From Variovorax paradoxus (GTDB lineage Bacteria; Pseudomonadota; Gammaproteobacteria; Burkholderiales; Burkholderiaceae_C): DNA of 64,000 nucleotides. The notes beneath the pieces are model-generated. The model was not told the origin of the DNA, did no database searches, and saw only the letters and a program-made list of their open reading frames with translations. The DNA lies in assembly GCF_018614875.1 (NCBI RefSeq), contig NZ_JAGGNW010000011.1, forward strand, positions 434,001 through 498,000. The letters are read 5' to 3'. Positions 1 to 7,768 of the stretch are shown here, in pieces. Each line of letters begins with the position of its first letter. Positions within the stretch are counted from its first letter, which is position 1. The translations under genes were made by a program, and so were the position numbers.

Positions 1-312
1 CACCATCACGCCGTCGGCGCCCTGCGCTTCGGCGCGGCGGCTCAGGCGCACCGCTGCGCGCGTGTCTTCGGCGGTGGTGCCAATGAGCACCGGCACGCGG
101 CCGGCGGCGCGGTCGATGACGGTCGTGGCGACCAGCGCGATCTCGTCGTCGGACATCGACATGAATTCGCCCGTCGAGCCGAGCGGGATCAGGCCGTGGA
201 TGCCGGACTCGATCTGCCAGTCGACATAGCGTTCGAGGGTGGGCACGTCGACCGCGCCGTCGGCGTCGAAGGGCGTGACCATGATGGTGTAGGTGCCGCG
301 GAAATCAGCCAT
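1..312 (-). CDS. DapA-family lyase (dihydrodipicolinate synthase/N-acetylneuraminate lyase superfamily), partial
   Basis: The first 104 codons of a minus-strand gene are visible; the C-terminal part lies off the left edge. The N-terminus (MADFRGTYTIMVTPFDADGAV) and the block GLIPLGSTGEF followed by RVPVLIGTTAEDT are typical of the class I TIM-barrel aldolases of the DapA/NanA superfamily. The Schiff-base lysine lies beyond the visible part, so activity cannot be judged. The ATG at 310-312 starts 12 bases after the stop of the upstream family member, so the two form a tandem operon, probably controlled by the LacI regulator at 1454. The substrate is unknown; sugar-acid or hydroxy-oxo-acid lyases of this superfamily often sit next to LacI or GntR regulators. 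Confidence 0.85.
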   Translation of the reverse strand, partial: MADFRGTYTIMVTPFDADGAVDVPTLERYVDWQIESGIHGLIPLGSTGEFMSMSDDEIALVATTVIDRAAGRVPVLIGTTAEDTRAAVRLSRRAEAQGADGVMV

Positions 313-324
313 GGGACAGGTTGC

Positions 325-1275
325 TCAATGGGTGGAGAAAGGGTGGTCGGCATCCAGCAAGCCTGAGGCCAGCAGTGCCGCGCGAATGCGCGCCGTGTCG
401 TCGGCGGGCACGGGCAGCAGCGGCGGACGCGGGTCGGGATGGGGCAGCCGGCCGAGAAGATGCAGCGCCGTCTTCATGCGGTTGTGGGCGTCGAGATAAG
501 GCGCGCGGTAGAAGGCCCGGCACAGCGGCACCAGCCGCTCGTTGATCGCGCGTGCAGCCGCCAGGTCGCTGCGCGCGACGGCCTCGTGCAGCGCCACCAG
601 CAGCCCGGCGGCCACGCTGCCCAGGCCCGAAAGAATGCCGTCCACGCCATAGGCCAGCGAAGCGAACAGCCAGCTGTTGCTGCTGCTCAGGAGCGTGACG
701 GGGCGGGGCAGCGCGCGCAGTGCGCGCAGGTTGTCCTCGTAGAACTCGGGAATGTCGCTGCCCTCCTTCACCGCCACGATGGCCGGCACCTCCGTGCAAA
801 GCTGCACCAGCGTGTCGGTCGAGAACGCGAGGCCCGAGGCGCGCGACAGCTGGAACAGCACGATGGGCAGGCTGCTCGCAGCGGCCACCTCGCTCACGAA
901 GCGGCGGGCCATGTCGGGGCGCGCCGCCGCACCTTGCGCGAACACGGCGGGCGGAAACAGCAGCAAGGCCGAGGCCCCGGCCTGCGCCGCGTCGCGCGCC
1001 AATGCGCAGGCATAGCGGGTGTCGTCGGCCACCACGCCGGCCACGACGGGCACCTCGCCGGCTGCGGACACCGCGACCCGTACCACCTGGGCGCGCTCCG
1101 CGCGATCGAGCGATGTCGCCTCGCCCGCGTGTCCATTGACCACCACCGCACGCACACCCGGCGTGCCGGCGACGTCGCGCACATGGGCCGCCAGTGCGTC
1201 GTCGTCGACGCGGCCGTCCGGTGCAAAGGGGGTCAGGGTGGCGGGCCAGATGCCGCCGACTCCGGAAATGTGCAT
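325..1275 (-). CDS. DapA-family lyase, divergent active site
   Basis: A 316-residue TIM-barrel lyase of the DapA superfamily. It carries the Schiff-base lysine (IVAVKEGS, Lys170). The phosphate/carboxylate-loop motif that reads GTTGE in DHDPS is NGHAGE here. The tyrosine that relays protons in DHDPS (YNVPSRTG) aligns with Phe141 in FQLSRASG. It is therefore unlikely to be true DapA, and a different oxo-acid lyase or hydratase activity is more probable. I chose the ATG at 1275 because an AGG lies about 6 bases upstream; in-frame ATGs at 1281 and 1317 would add 2 or 14 residues. It is transcribed with the downstream paralogue at 1-312 and away from the LacI gene. Confidence 0.85.
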   Translation of the reverse strand: MHISGVGGIWPATLTPFAPDGRVDDDALAAHVRDVAGTPGVRAVVVNGHAGEATSLDRAERAQVVRVAVSAAGEVPVVAGVVADDTRYACALARDAAQAGASALLLFPPAVFAQGAAARPDMARRFVSEVAAASSLPIVLFQLSRASGLAFSTDTLVQLCTEVPAIVAVKEGSDIPEFYEDNLRALRALPRPVTLLSSSNSWLFASLAYGVDGILSGLGSVAAGLLVALHEAVARSDLAAARAINERLVPLCRAFYRAPYLDAHNRMKTALHLLGRLPHPDPRPPLLPVPADDTARIRAALLASGLLDADHPFSTH

Positions 1276-1323
1276 GGCCATCCTGGTTGTTGCGTCGCGA
1301 AAGCCGGCAGTATGCAATTAAAT

Positions 1324-1337
1324 TGGAAACGATTGCA
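1324..1337. promoter_or_regulatory. LacI-type operator O1
   Basis: The 14 bases TGGAAACGATTGCA fit the LacI-family palindrome TGnAAnCGnTTnCA at all ten fixed positions, centred on CG at 1330-1331. The site lies about 50 bases upstream of the minus-strand lyase start. Its centre is 90 bases from that of the second site at 1414. Direct observation of the palindrome; binding by the adjacent regulator is inference. Confidence 0.65.
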
Positions 1338-1413
1338 ATCATGTCCGACTATCTGGATCGATTTTGCAATTTCTCCTTGACCGTCCAACTCTTGCAGAAC
1401 TACGATAAAAAAA

Positions 1414-1427
1414 TGCAATCGTTTACA
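1414..1427. promoter_or_regulatory. LacI-type operator O2
   Basis: The bases TGCAATCGTTTACA match TGnAAnCGnTTnCA at all fixed positions, centred on CG at 1420-1421. In opposite orientation the two sites share the core TGCAATCGTTT. The site ends 26 bases before the LacI-type start codon, where it could repress the regulator's own gene. The 90-base spacing to O1 would allow looping. Confidence 0.65.
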
Positions 1428-1453
1428 GAACAATGCTTTCACGAGGCTGCACC

Positions 1454-2464
1454 ATGGCGGTGACACTGCGCGACGTGGCCCGCGCCGCCGACGTTTCCAT
1501 TGCCACCGCCTCGCGTGCGCTGGCCGGGTCCAGCCTGACCAACCACGCCACGCAGCGGCACGTGATCCAGGTTGCCGCCGCCCTCGGCTACCGCACCAAC
1601 ACCTTCGCCCGGGCGCTCAAGACCAAGCGCTCGCGGCTCATCGGCCTCACCGTGCACAACCTGGAGAACGCATCGTTCCAGGTGCTCGCCTCGGTGGTGC
1701 AGAAGCGCATGCAGGCGCTCGGCTACCAGGTCATCCTGAGCATCAGCGCCGACGATCCCGAGCAGGAACGCGACATCTTCAAGACCCTCGTCGACCACAG
1801 CGTCGACGGCCTGATCGCCGTGCCCAATGGTGCCAACGGCGCCCAGCTGCTGGCCATGGAGCACGCCGACATCCCGGTGATCTGCGCGGTGCGCCGGGTC
1901 GAGGGCGCCACGCTCGAATCGGTGCTCGCGGGCGACCTCGACGGCGCCTACGCCGGCACCAGGCACCTGCTGGACCTCGGACACCGGCGCATCGGCCTGA
2001 TCGTGGGCATGAGCGACACCACCTCCGGCAAGGAGCGCCTCGCGGGCTACAAGCGGGCCATGCAGGAAGCGGGCCTGCCCATCGATCCGGCGCTGGTCCA
2101 GGCCGGCCGCTACGCGCCCGAGACCGGCGTGGTGGCCGCCAACGCGCTGCTGTCGATGCCCACGCCGCCTTCGGCCTTGTTCGTGGCCAACCACGAATCC
2201 TCGCTTGGCGTGCTGCGCGTGGTGTCCGAGCGCGGGCTGCTGATTCCCGACGACCTGTCGCTGCTGTTCTACGAAGACTCGCCCTGGTTCGAGTGGCAGC
2301 GCCCCGCCATCAGCGTGGTGGACAGCGGCGCCGCCGAAATGGCCAACCTCGCGGTCGACCGGCTGGTGCAGCGCCTGGGCGGCGTGGCCAACAGCGGTCG
2401 CGAATACCGGGTCGGCTCGCGGCTGATCCAGCGTGCCTCCTGCCGCGCCATCGAGCAGCACTGA
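1454..2464 (+). CDS. LacI-family transcriptional regulator
   Basis: A 336-residue regulator with the LacI helix-turn-helix and hinge at the N-terminus (VTLRDVARAADVSIATASRAL, about residues 3-23), followed by a periplasmic-binding-protein-like effector domain (RSRLIGLTVHNLENASF; DLDGAYAGTRHLLDLGHRRIG; SALFVANHESSLGVL). The ATG at 1454 is preferred over 1433: it has GAGG 7 bases upstream and puts the HTH at the very N-terminus, as usual. It is divergent from the DapA-family genes and lies beside two LacI-type palindromes, so local repression and autoregulation are likely. The effector is unknown; a sugar acid or breakdown product is a guess. Confidence 0.93.
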   Translation: MAVTLRDVARAADVSIATASRALAGSSLTNHATQRHVIQVAAALGYRTNTFARALKTKRSRLIGLTVHNLENASFQVLASVVQKRMQALGYQVILSISADDPEQERDIFKTLVDHSVDGLIAVPNGANGAQLLAMEHADIPVICAVRRVEGATLESVLAGDLDGAYAGTRHLLDLGHRRIGLIVGMSDTTSGKERLAGYKRAMQEAGLPIDPALVQAGRYAPETGVVAANALLSMPTPPSALFVANHESSLGVLRVVSERGLLIPDDLSLLFYEDSPWFEWQRPAISVVDSGAAEMANLAVDRLVQRLGGVANSGREYRVGSRLIQRASCRAIEQH

Positions 2465-2480
2465 AACAACCTCTCCCGAC

Positions 2481-2882
2481 ATGCCCTATCTCGAAATCCT
2501 GGCGCCAGGCGCCCCCGAAACCCGCAAGCGCACCGCCAGCCGCGCGCTGACCGACGGCGTCGTTGCCTCATTCGGCGTCGAGCCATCGACCGTGACGCTG
2601 TACTTCATGCCCGTGGCGCCGCACGACTATGCCCACGAGGGCCAGTTGGGCCACGTCGGCGCAGGCGAAGGCCCGCGTGTGTTCGTCAAGGTGCATGCCT
2701 ATCGCCGCACGCGTGACCAGCGCCGCGCATTGGCTGCCGCCATCACGCCCGCGCTGGCCGCCTGCTTCGGCACCGCCAGCCACAACGTGGCCATCTATTT
2801 CCTCGACCGTGAACGCGACGAGGTCGCGCACGACGGCCATCTGGCCAGCGACGAAGCCGCGCAACCCGACCGCACCGCCTGA
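2481..2882 (+). CDS. Tautomerase-superfamily protein with two 4-OT-like halves
   Basis: A 133-residue protein starting Met-Pro, so processing exposes the catalytic Pro1 of the 4-oxalocrotonate tautomerase superfamily. Two half-repeats are visible: PYLEILAPGAPETRKRT...VTLYFMPV and, from about residue 68, PRVFVKVHAYRRTRDQRRAL...VAIYFLDR. Each has the beta-alpha-beta pattern of one 4-OT monomer, so the chain looks like a fused dimer, about twice the 62-residue unit. The start at 2481 is fixed by the Pro1 requirement. It lies 16 bases after the LacI gene and 5 before the acyl-CoA dehydrogenase. The substrate is unknown; an oxo-enol isomerisation in the same catabolic pathway is plausible. Confidence 0.75.
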   Translation: MPYLEILAPGAPETRKRTASRALTDGVVASFGVEPSTVTLYFMPVAPHDYAHEGQLGHVGAGEGPRVFVKVHAYRRTRDQRRALAAAITPALAACFGTASHNVAIYFLDRERDEVAHDGHLASDEAAQPDRTA

Positions 2883-2887
2883 AGACC

Positions 2888-4030
2888 ATGACCCATTTCC
2901 TCACCGAAGACCAGATCTCGCTGCGCGACACCGCGCGCCGCTTCGCCGAAGGTGAAGTGCTGCCGCGCGCAGCGGCCATCGACCGCGAAGACAAGTTCGA
3001 CCGCGTGCTGTACCGCGGCATGGCCGAGCTCGGCCTGTTCGGCGTGAGCCTGCCCGAGGCGGCCGGCGGCTCGGGCTTCGACACCGTCAGCACCTGCCTC
3101 GTGATGGAAGAGCTGGCGCGCTGCTCGGGCGCCATCGGCAACGCGTTTGCGATTCCCGTCGAGGCGGCGCTGTTCCTGCACCACCACGGCAACCAGAGCC
3201 AGAAGGCGCTGATCCCGGGCATCCTCGACGGCTCGGTGGTCATGGCCACCGCCATGTCGGAGCCCGATTTCGGCTCCGACGTGGCCAGCATCACCACCAC
3301 CGCGCGTGCCCTGGACGACGGCTGGGTGCTCAACGGCACCAAGGCCTGGGTCACGCTCGGCGGCGTGGCCGACCGCATCATGGTGTTCGCGCGCACCGGC
3401 AAGGAAGCCGGCCACAAGTCGATCAGCTGCTTCATGGTCGACGCACACCAGGCCGGCGTGAGCCGCGGCAAGAACGAAGAGCTGCTCGGCATGCACGGCC
3501 TGGAAGACTGCCAGATCGTGCTGCAGGACGTGCACGTGCCCAGGACGGCGCTGATCGGTGCGGAGAACCAGGCCTTCAAGACGGCCATGGGCAACTTCAA
3601 CTTCAGCCGCCTGCTGATGTCGTCCATGGCGCTCGGCATGGCGCAGGCCGCAATGGAAGACGCGGTGGCCTACGCCACCACGCGCCAGCAGTTCGGCGAG
3701 CCGATCATGAACTTCCAGGCCATCCAGTTCATGGTGGCCGACATGGCCACCGACATCGCCGCGGCGCGCCTCTTGACCCATCACGGCGCGCGGCTGCAGG
3801 ACGCCGGCCACTCTATCGCCAAGGAAGCCGCGCAGGCCAAGCTCTTCACCACCGACATGGCCATGCGCCACGTGTCGAACGCGCTGCAGATCCACGGCGG
3901 CAACGGCTACTCGCGCGACTATCGCATCGAGCGCATCTTCCGCGACGTGCGCCTGGCGCAGATCTTCGAAGGAACCAACCAGATTCAGCGCCTGATCATC
4001 TCGCGCCAGGTCGTGAAAGAACTGGCCTGA
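2888..4030 (+). CDS. Acyl-CoA dehydrogenase
   Basis: A 380-residue FAD-dependent acyl-CoA dehydrogenase. It shows the three expected parts: an N-terminal helical domain (LTEDQISLRDTARRFAEGEV), the middle beta-domain signature (AMSEPDFGSDVASI...GWVLNGTKAWVT), and the C-terminal helical domain with the flavin/subunit contact QIHGGNGYSRDYRIERIFRDVR. The EGTNQIQR near the C-terminus carries the catalytic glutamate in the position used by short/medium-chain members. It introduces a C2-C3 double bond into an acyl-CoA and passes electrons to ETF. Position between a tautomerase and a CoA-transferase/MaoC pair suggests a catabolic acyl-CoA route; the acyl chain is not identifiable from sequence alone. 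Confidence 0.93.
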   Translation: MTHFLTEDQISLRDTARRFAEGEVLPRAAAIDREDKFDRVLYRGMAELGLFGVSLPEAAGGSGFDTVSTCLVMEELARCSGAIGNAFAIPVEAALFLHHHGNQSQKALIPGILDGSVVMATAMSEPDFGSDVASITTTARALDDGWVLNGTKAWVTLGGVADRIMVFARTGKEAGHKSISCFMVDAHQAGVSRGKNEELLGMHGLEDCQIVLQDVHVPRTALIGAENQAFKTAMGNFNFSRLLMSSMALGMAQAAMEDAVAYATTRQQFGEPIMNFQAIQFMVADMATDIAAARLLTHHGARLQDAGHSIAKEAAQAKLFTTDMAMRHVSNALQIHGGNGYSRDYRIERIFRDVRLAQIFEGTNQIQRLIISRQVVKELA

Positions 4031-4043
4031 GGAGGCGGCCATC

Positions 4044-5645
4044 ATGATCCACTGCATCACCCCCGACGCCGCCGCCGCGCTGCTGCGCGATGGCGACATG
4101 GTGCTGGCCGGCGGCAATGGCGGCTCGGGCGTGCCCGAAGCCGTGTTCGAAGCCATCGAGCGGCGCTTCACGGCCGGCGACGGCCCGCACGACCTCACGC
4201 TGTTCCACGTCACCGGCGTGGGTGCGCTCACTGAAAAGGGGCTGTGCCACTTCGCGCACCCGGGCCTGGTGCGCCGCGTGATCGGCGGCAACTTCGGCAT
4301 GCAACTGCCGTTCATGAAGATGATCCTCGCGCAGGACGTGGAGGCCTACAACTTCCCGCAGGGCGTCATGACGCACCTGTGCCGCGCCATGGCAGGCAAG
4401 CAGCCCGGCGTGCTCACGCACGTGGGCCTGGAAACCTACATGGACCCGCGCCAGGACGGAGGCCGCATGAACGCGCGCACCACCGAGGCGCTGGTCGAGC
4501 TGGTGCACGTGGCCGGCCGCGACTGGCTGTTCTACCGCGCGCCTGGCGTGCCGAGCGTGGCGCTGATCCGCGGCACCTCGGCCGACGAGGACGGCTACGT
4601 GAGCATGGAGCACGAGGCCACCGCGCGCGAAGACCTCTCGATGGCGCAGGCCGTGCACAACGCCGGCGGCATCGTCATCTGCCAGGTCAAGCGCATCGTG
4701 AAGCGCGGCACGCTGCATCCGCACATGGTGAAGATTCCCGGCTTCCTGATCGATCACTTCGTGGTCGAGCCCGAGCAGATGCAGACCTACACCACGCGCT
4801 ACGACCCGGCGCGCTGCGGCGAGACCGTGGCGCCGGCTTCGAGCATTGCGCCCGACCCGCTCGACCTGCGCCGCGTGGTGGCAAGGCGCGCGGCCTTCGA
4901 GCTGCGCCCGCGCGACGTGGTGAACCTCGGCGTGGGCATCTCCGCGATGATTCCCAACGTGGCCTCGGAGGAAGGCATTGCCGACCTCATCACGCTCACG
5001 GTCGAGTCGGGCGTGGTCGGCGGCGTGCCCGGCCATGCGCGCGAGTTCGGCACTTCGGTCAACCCGCGCGTCATCCTCGACCAGTCGTACCAGTTCGACT
5101 TCTACGACGGTGGCGGCCTGAGCTGCGCGTTCCTGTCGTTCGCGCAAGTCGACCCGCAGGGCAACGTCAACGTCACGCGCTTCGGCAAGCGCTACGACGG
5201 CGCGGGCGGCTTCATCAACATCACGCAGAACACGCGGCGTCTGGTGTTCAACGGTTCGCTCACCGGTGGCGACTTCGACATCGGCGTGACCGACGGCAAG
5301 CTCGACATCCGCCGCGACGGCGCGTTCAGGAAGTTCGTGCCGGCTGTCGACCAGATCAGTTTCTCCGGACGGCTCGCACGCGAGCGCGGCCAGCAGGTGA
5401 GCTTCGTGACCGACCGCGCCGTGTTCGAACTCGAAGCCGAAGGACTCGTGCTCACGGAGATCGCGCCCGGCGTGCGCCTCAAGGAAGACGTGCTCGACAA
5501 GATCGGCTTCGCGGTGCGCGTCAGCGAGCAGTTGCGCACCATGGACGCACGCATCTTCCGCGATGGCCCCATGGGCGTGCACGACGAGTTCGTCGCGAAG
5601 GCGCCGCGCCATGCCGACAACACAGCGCGAGGAGAAAAGGCATGA
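4044..5645 (+). CDS. Acyl-CoA:acetate/3-ketoacid CoA-transferase (YdiF-type, fused alpha-beta)
   Basis: A 533-residue single-chain family I CoA-transferase, with alpha-like (DMVLAGGNGGSGVPEAVFEAIE) and beta-like halves (RPRDVVNLGVGISAMIPNVA). The catalytic glutamate of the beta half is in LTVESGVVGGVPG. The enzyme moves CoA between acetyl- or succinyl-CoA and a carboxylic acid, which would activate the substrate for the neighbouring dehydrogenase and hydratase. AGGAGG lies 9 bases before the ATG. Its stop overlaps the ATG of the MaoC gene by 4 bases (ATGA), so translational coupling is expected. Confidence 0.9.
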   Translation: MIHCITPDAAAALLRDGDMVLAGGNGGSGVPEAVFEAIERRFTAGDGPHDLTLFHVTGVGALTEKGLCHFAHPGLVRRVIGGNFGMQLPFMKMILAQDVEAYNFPQGVMTHLCRAMAGKQPGVLTHVGLETYMDPRQDGGRMNARTTEALVELVHVAGRDWLFYRAPGVPSVALIRGTSADEDGYVSMEHEATAREDLSMAQAVHNAGGIVICQVKRIVKRGTLHPHMVKIPGFLIDHFVVEPEQMQTYTTRYDPARCGETVAPASSIAPDPLDLRRVVARRAAFELRPRDVVNLGVGISAMIPNVASEEGIADLITLTVESGVVGGVPGHAREFGTSVNPRVILDQSYQFDFYDGGGLSCAFLSFAQVDPQGNVNVTRFGKRYDGAGGFINITQNTRRLVFNGSLTGGDFDIGVTDGKLDIRRDGAFRKFVPAVDQISFSGRLARERGQQVSFVTDRAVFELEAEGLVLTEIAPGVRLKEDVLDKIGFAVRVSEQLRTMDARIFRDGPMGVHDEFVAKAPRHADNTARGEKA

Positions 5646-6112
5646 GCGCAACCACGCAGGACGTCTACTTCGAAGATGTCGTGATCGGCATGGAACTGCG
5701 CAGCGAAAGCCACGTCGTGAGTGCCGCGGACATCGGCCGCTTCTGCGATCTCACGCGCGACCACCATCCGCTGCACACCGACGCGGACTATGCGCAGTCG
5801 CGCGGCTTTCCGGACGTCATTGCGCACGGACTGTTCGGCCTTTCGCTGATGGAGGGGCTGAAGACCGCCTTGAAGCTTTACGAGAACAGTTCCATCGCTT
5901 CGCTCGGCTGGGATCAGGTCCGATTCTTGCGGCCTGTGGTTGCAGGCGATGCGGTGCACGTGGTGTTCCGCTTCACCGACAAACGTCTTTCGGCGCGCGG
6001 TGGCCGCGGCGTGGTGACCGAGGCCCTGCAACTCGTCAATCAACGCGGAGAACGCGTGATCGATGCGGTGCACATGGCGCTGGTCGCCTGCCGGCAGACC
6101 CCAGTGGACTGA
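5642..6112 (+). CDS. MaoC-family (R)-specific enoyl-CoA hydratase-like protein
   Basis: A 156-residue single hot-dog domain. The hydratase-2 motif is seen as FCDLTRDHHPLHTDADYAQSRGFPDVIAHGLF, with the catalytic Asp and His in the D-x4-H pattern (D-H-H-P-L-H). It probably adds water to the enoyl-CoA made by the upstream acyl-CoA dehydrogenase. The start ATG overlaps the CoA-transferase stop. The gene ends the acyl-CoA part of this operon; an ABC receptor begins 58 bases later. Confidence 0.88.
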   Translation: MSATTQDVYFEDVVIGMELRSESHVVSAADIGRFCDLTRDHHPLHTDADYAQSRGFPDVIAHGLFGLSLMEGLKTALKLYENSSIASLGWDQVRFLRPVVAGDAVHVVFRFTDKRLSARGGRGVVTEALQLVNQRGERVIDAVHMALVACRQTPVD

Positions 6113-6170
6113 TCCTTTTTTTCTCGCGTTCCTGTTTTTCATCCCTCCCCGTCTTCAACGAAAGCACCTC

Positions 6171-7013
6171 ATGCACATGATCAAACTGTCCCTGGGTTTC
6201 TTCATCGGCCTCGCGCTGAGCGGCTCGGTCTTCGCCCAGGCCTGCACGCCCAAGGTCTCGGCCGAACACCTGACCGCGCCCGGCAAGCTGCAGATGTCCA
6301 CCAACCCCACGCTGCCGCCACAGCAGTTCGTCGACAGCAAGGGGGAGCTCCAGGGGCTCAACATCGAGCTCGGCCGCGCCGTTGCGAAGCAGCTGTGCCT
6401 CGAACCCGTCTTCGTGCGCATGGACATGCCGCCGATGGTGCCCGCACTGCAGGCGGGCCGTTTCGACGTGATCAACACCGGCCTGTTCTGGACCGAAGAA
6501 CGCTCCAAGCTGATGTTCCAGGTGCCGTACGGCCAGCAATCGATGAGCATCTACACCGTGCCGGGCAGCAAGCTGGTGGTGAACAAGTTCGAAGACCTCT
6601 CGGGCCACGTCGTCGGCATCGAGACCGGCACCTACGCCGAGCGCAAGTCGCGCGAATCGAATGCGGCCATGGTCGCCAAGGGCATGGCGCCGATCGACTT
6701 CCGCACCTTTGCAACGGCCTCCGAAACCACGGCCGCGCTGCGCGCCGGACAGCTCGAAGCAGGCATCAACATCGACGAGACGGCCATTGCCTTCGAGGAG
6801 CGCGGCATCGTCAAGATCCGCGCGAGCGGCCTCTACGGCACCGACATCACGCTGTCCGTGCGCGACCGCGCGGTCGCCGAAGCTGTCGCGCAGGCCCTGA
6901 CCGACCTGAAGGCCGACGGCACCTACGACAAGCTGTTCGACAAGTTCCGCATGACGCGCCTCAAGGACACCACGAAGTTCGCGATCCGCGGCCCCGGCCC
7001 GGCGCCGAAGTAA
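6171..7013 (+). CDS. ABC transporter periplasmic substrate-binding protein, amino-acid type
   Basis: A 280-residue secreted receptor. The signal peptide MHMIKLSLGFFIGLALSGSVFAQA precedes a family 3 solute-binding domain (PTLPPQQFVDSKGELQGLNIELGRAVAKQL; QAGRFDVINTGLFWTEERS; DLSGHVVGIETGTYAERKS). The ATG at 6171 has the classic signal peptide directly behind it; ATG 6177 is also possible. It lies 21 bases before the permease gene. The ligand may be an amino acid, hydantoin or ureido acid, judged only from the amidohydrolase downstream. Confidence 0.9.
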   Translation: MHMIKLSLGFFIGLALSGSVFAQACTPKVSAEHLTAPGKLQMSTNPTLPPQQFVDSKGELQGLNIELGRAVAKQLCLEPVFVRMDMPPMVPALQAGRFDVINTGLFWTEERSKLMFQVPYGQQSMSIYTVPGSKLVVNKFEDLSGHVVGIETGTYAERKSRESNAAMVAKGMAPIDFRTFATASETTAALRAGQLEAGINIDETAIAFEERGIVKIRASGLYGTDITLSVRDRAVAEAVAQALTDLKADGTYDKLFDKFRMTRLKDTTKFAIRGPGPAPK

Positions 7014-7034
7014 GCAAGCCGAGAGGGCCCGGCT

Positions 7035-7715
7035 GTGTTCAATTTCGATGCATTCCTGTCCTACTTCGCGAACCCGTTCCTCCTTGGAGGCGTGGGAATC
7101 ACGATCGGACTGACCATTGCGACCATCGCGATCGGCCTTGCCCTGGCGCTGCCGCTGGCGCTGGGCAGCATGTCTTCGCATCGATTCCTGTCGGCGCCGG
7201 CGCGCTTCTACATCTGGGTGTTTCGCGGCACGCCGCTGCTGGTGCAGATCGTCATCATCTACACCGGACTGCCGCAGCTGGGCCTTCGCTTCGACGTGCT
7301 GACCTCCGCGGTGCTGGCACTGAGCCTGAACGAGGCGGCGTACCTGTCGGAGACCATTCGCGGCGGGTTCTCCGCCATCGCCAAGGGGCAGATCGAAGCG
7401 GCCAAGGCGCTGAGCCTGTCGCGCTTCGCGACCTTGCGGCTGGTGACGTTGCCGCAGGTTCTGCGCGTGATCATTCCGCCGCTGGGCAACTCGGTGAACG
7501 GGCTGCTCAAGGCCACGTCGCTGGCCTCGGTGATCTCGATGGAAGAGCTGATGCGCCGCGCGCAGGTGCTCATGCAGGAGAAATTCGAAGTGCTCGAACT
7601 CTATTGCGTTGCGGCCTGCTTCTACCTGGTGCTGACCACGCTCTGGGACCGTGTGCAGGTGCGCCTCGAACGCCACTACGGCAGGGGCTACGCCGCGGCG
7701 CGCAGCACGGCCTGA
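7035..7715 (+). CDS. ABC transporter permease, polar amino-acid type (HisM/GlnP family)
   Basis: A 226-residue inner-membrane permease starting with GTG. The N-terminal membrane segment (NPFLLGGVGITIGLTIATIAIGLALAL) and the VFRGTPLLVQI block are family landmarks; EAAYLSETIRGGFSAIAKGQIEAAKAL is the EAA loop that contacts the ATPase. No ATP-binding subunit follows, and the next gene is an amidohydrolase, so the transporter must borrow an ATPase encoded elsewhere. Confidence 0.92.
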   Translation: MFNFDAFLSYFANPFLLGGVGITIGLTIATIAIGLALALPLALGSMSSHRFLSAPARFYIWVFRGTPLLVQIVIIYTGLPQLGLRFDVLTSAVLALSLNEAAYLSETIRGGFSAIAKGQIEAAKALSLSRFATLRLVTLPQVLRVIIPPLGNSVNGLLKATSLASVISMEELMRRAQVLMQEKFEVLELYCVAACFYLVLTTLWDRVQVRLERHYGRGYAAARSTA

Positions 7716-7768
7716 CCAGGGCGAGGCACAACGTTTTTCAGTCAGTCCGAACCAGACCCACCCGAACC

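Noticed and set aside
305..1342. Long antisense open frames opposite real genes, for example over the DapA-family gene
   Set aside because: They are rich in Arg, Ala and Pro, lack family motifs, and mirror the GC bias of the real frame on the other strand; the same pattern recurs opposite nearly every gene here.
1354..1368. Possible third LacI operator (TGGATCGATTTTGCA)
   Set aside because: It has an extra base between the half-sites and does not fit TGnAAnCGnTTnCA, so it is at best a weak half-site.
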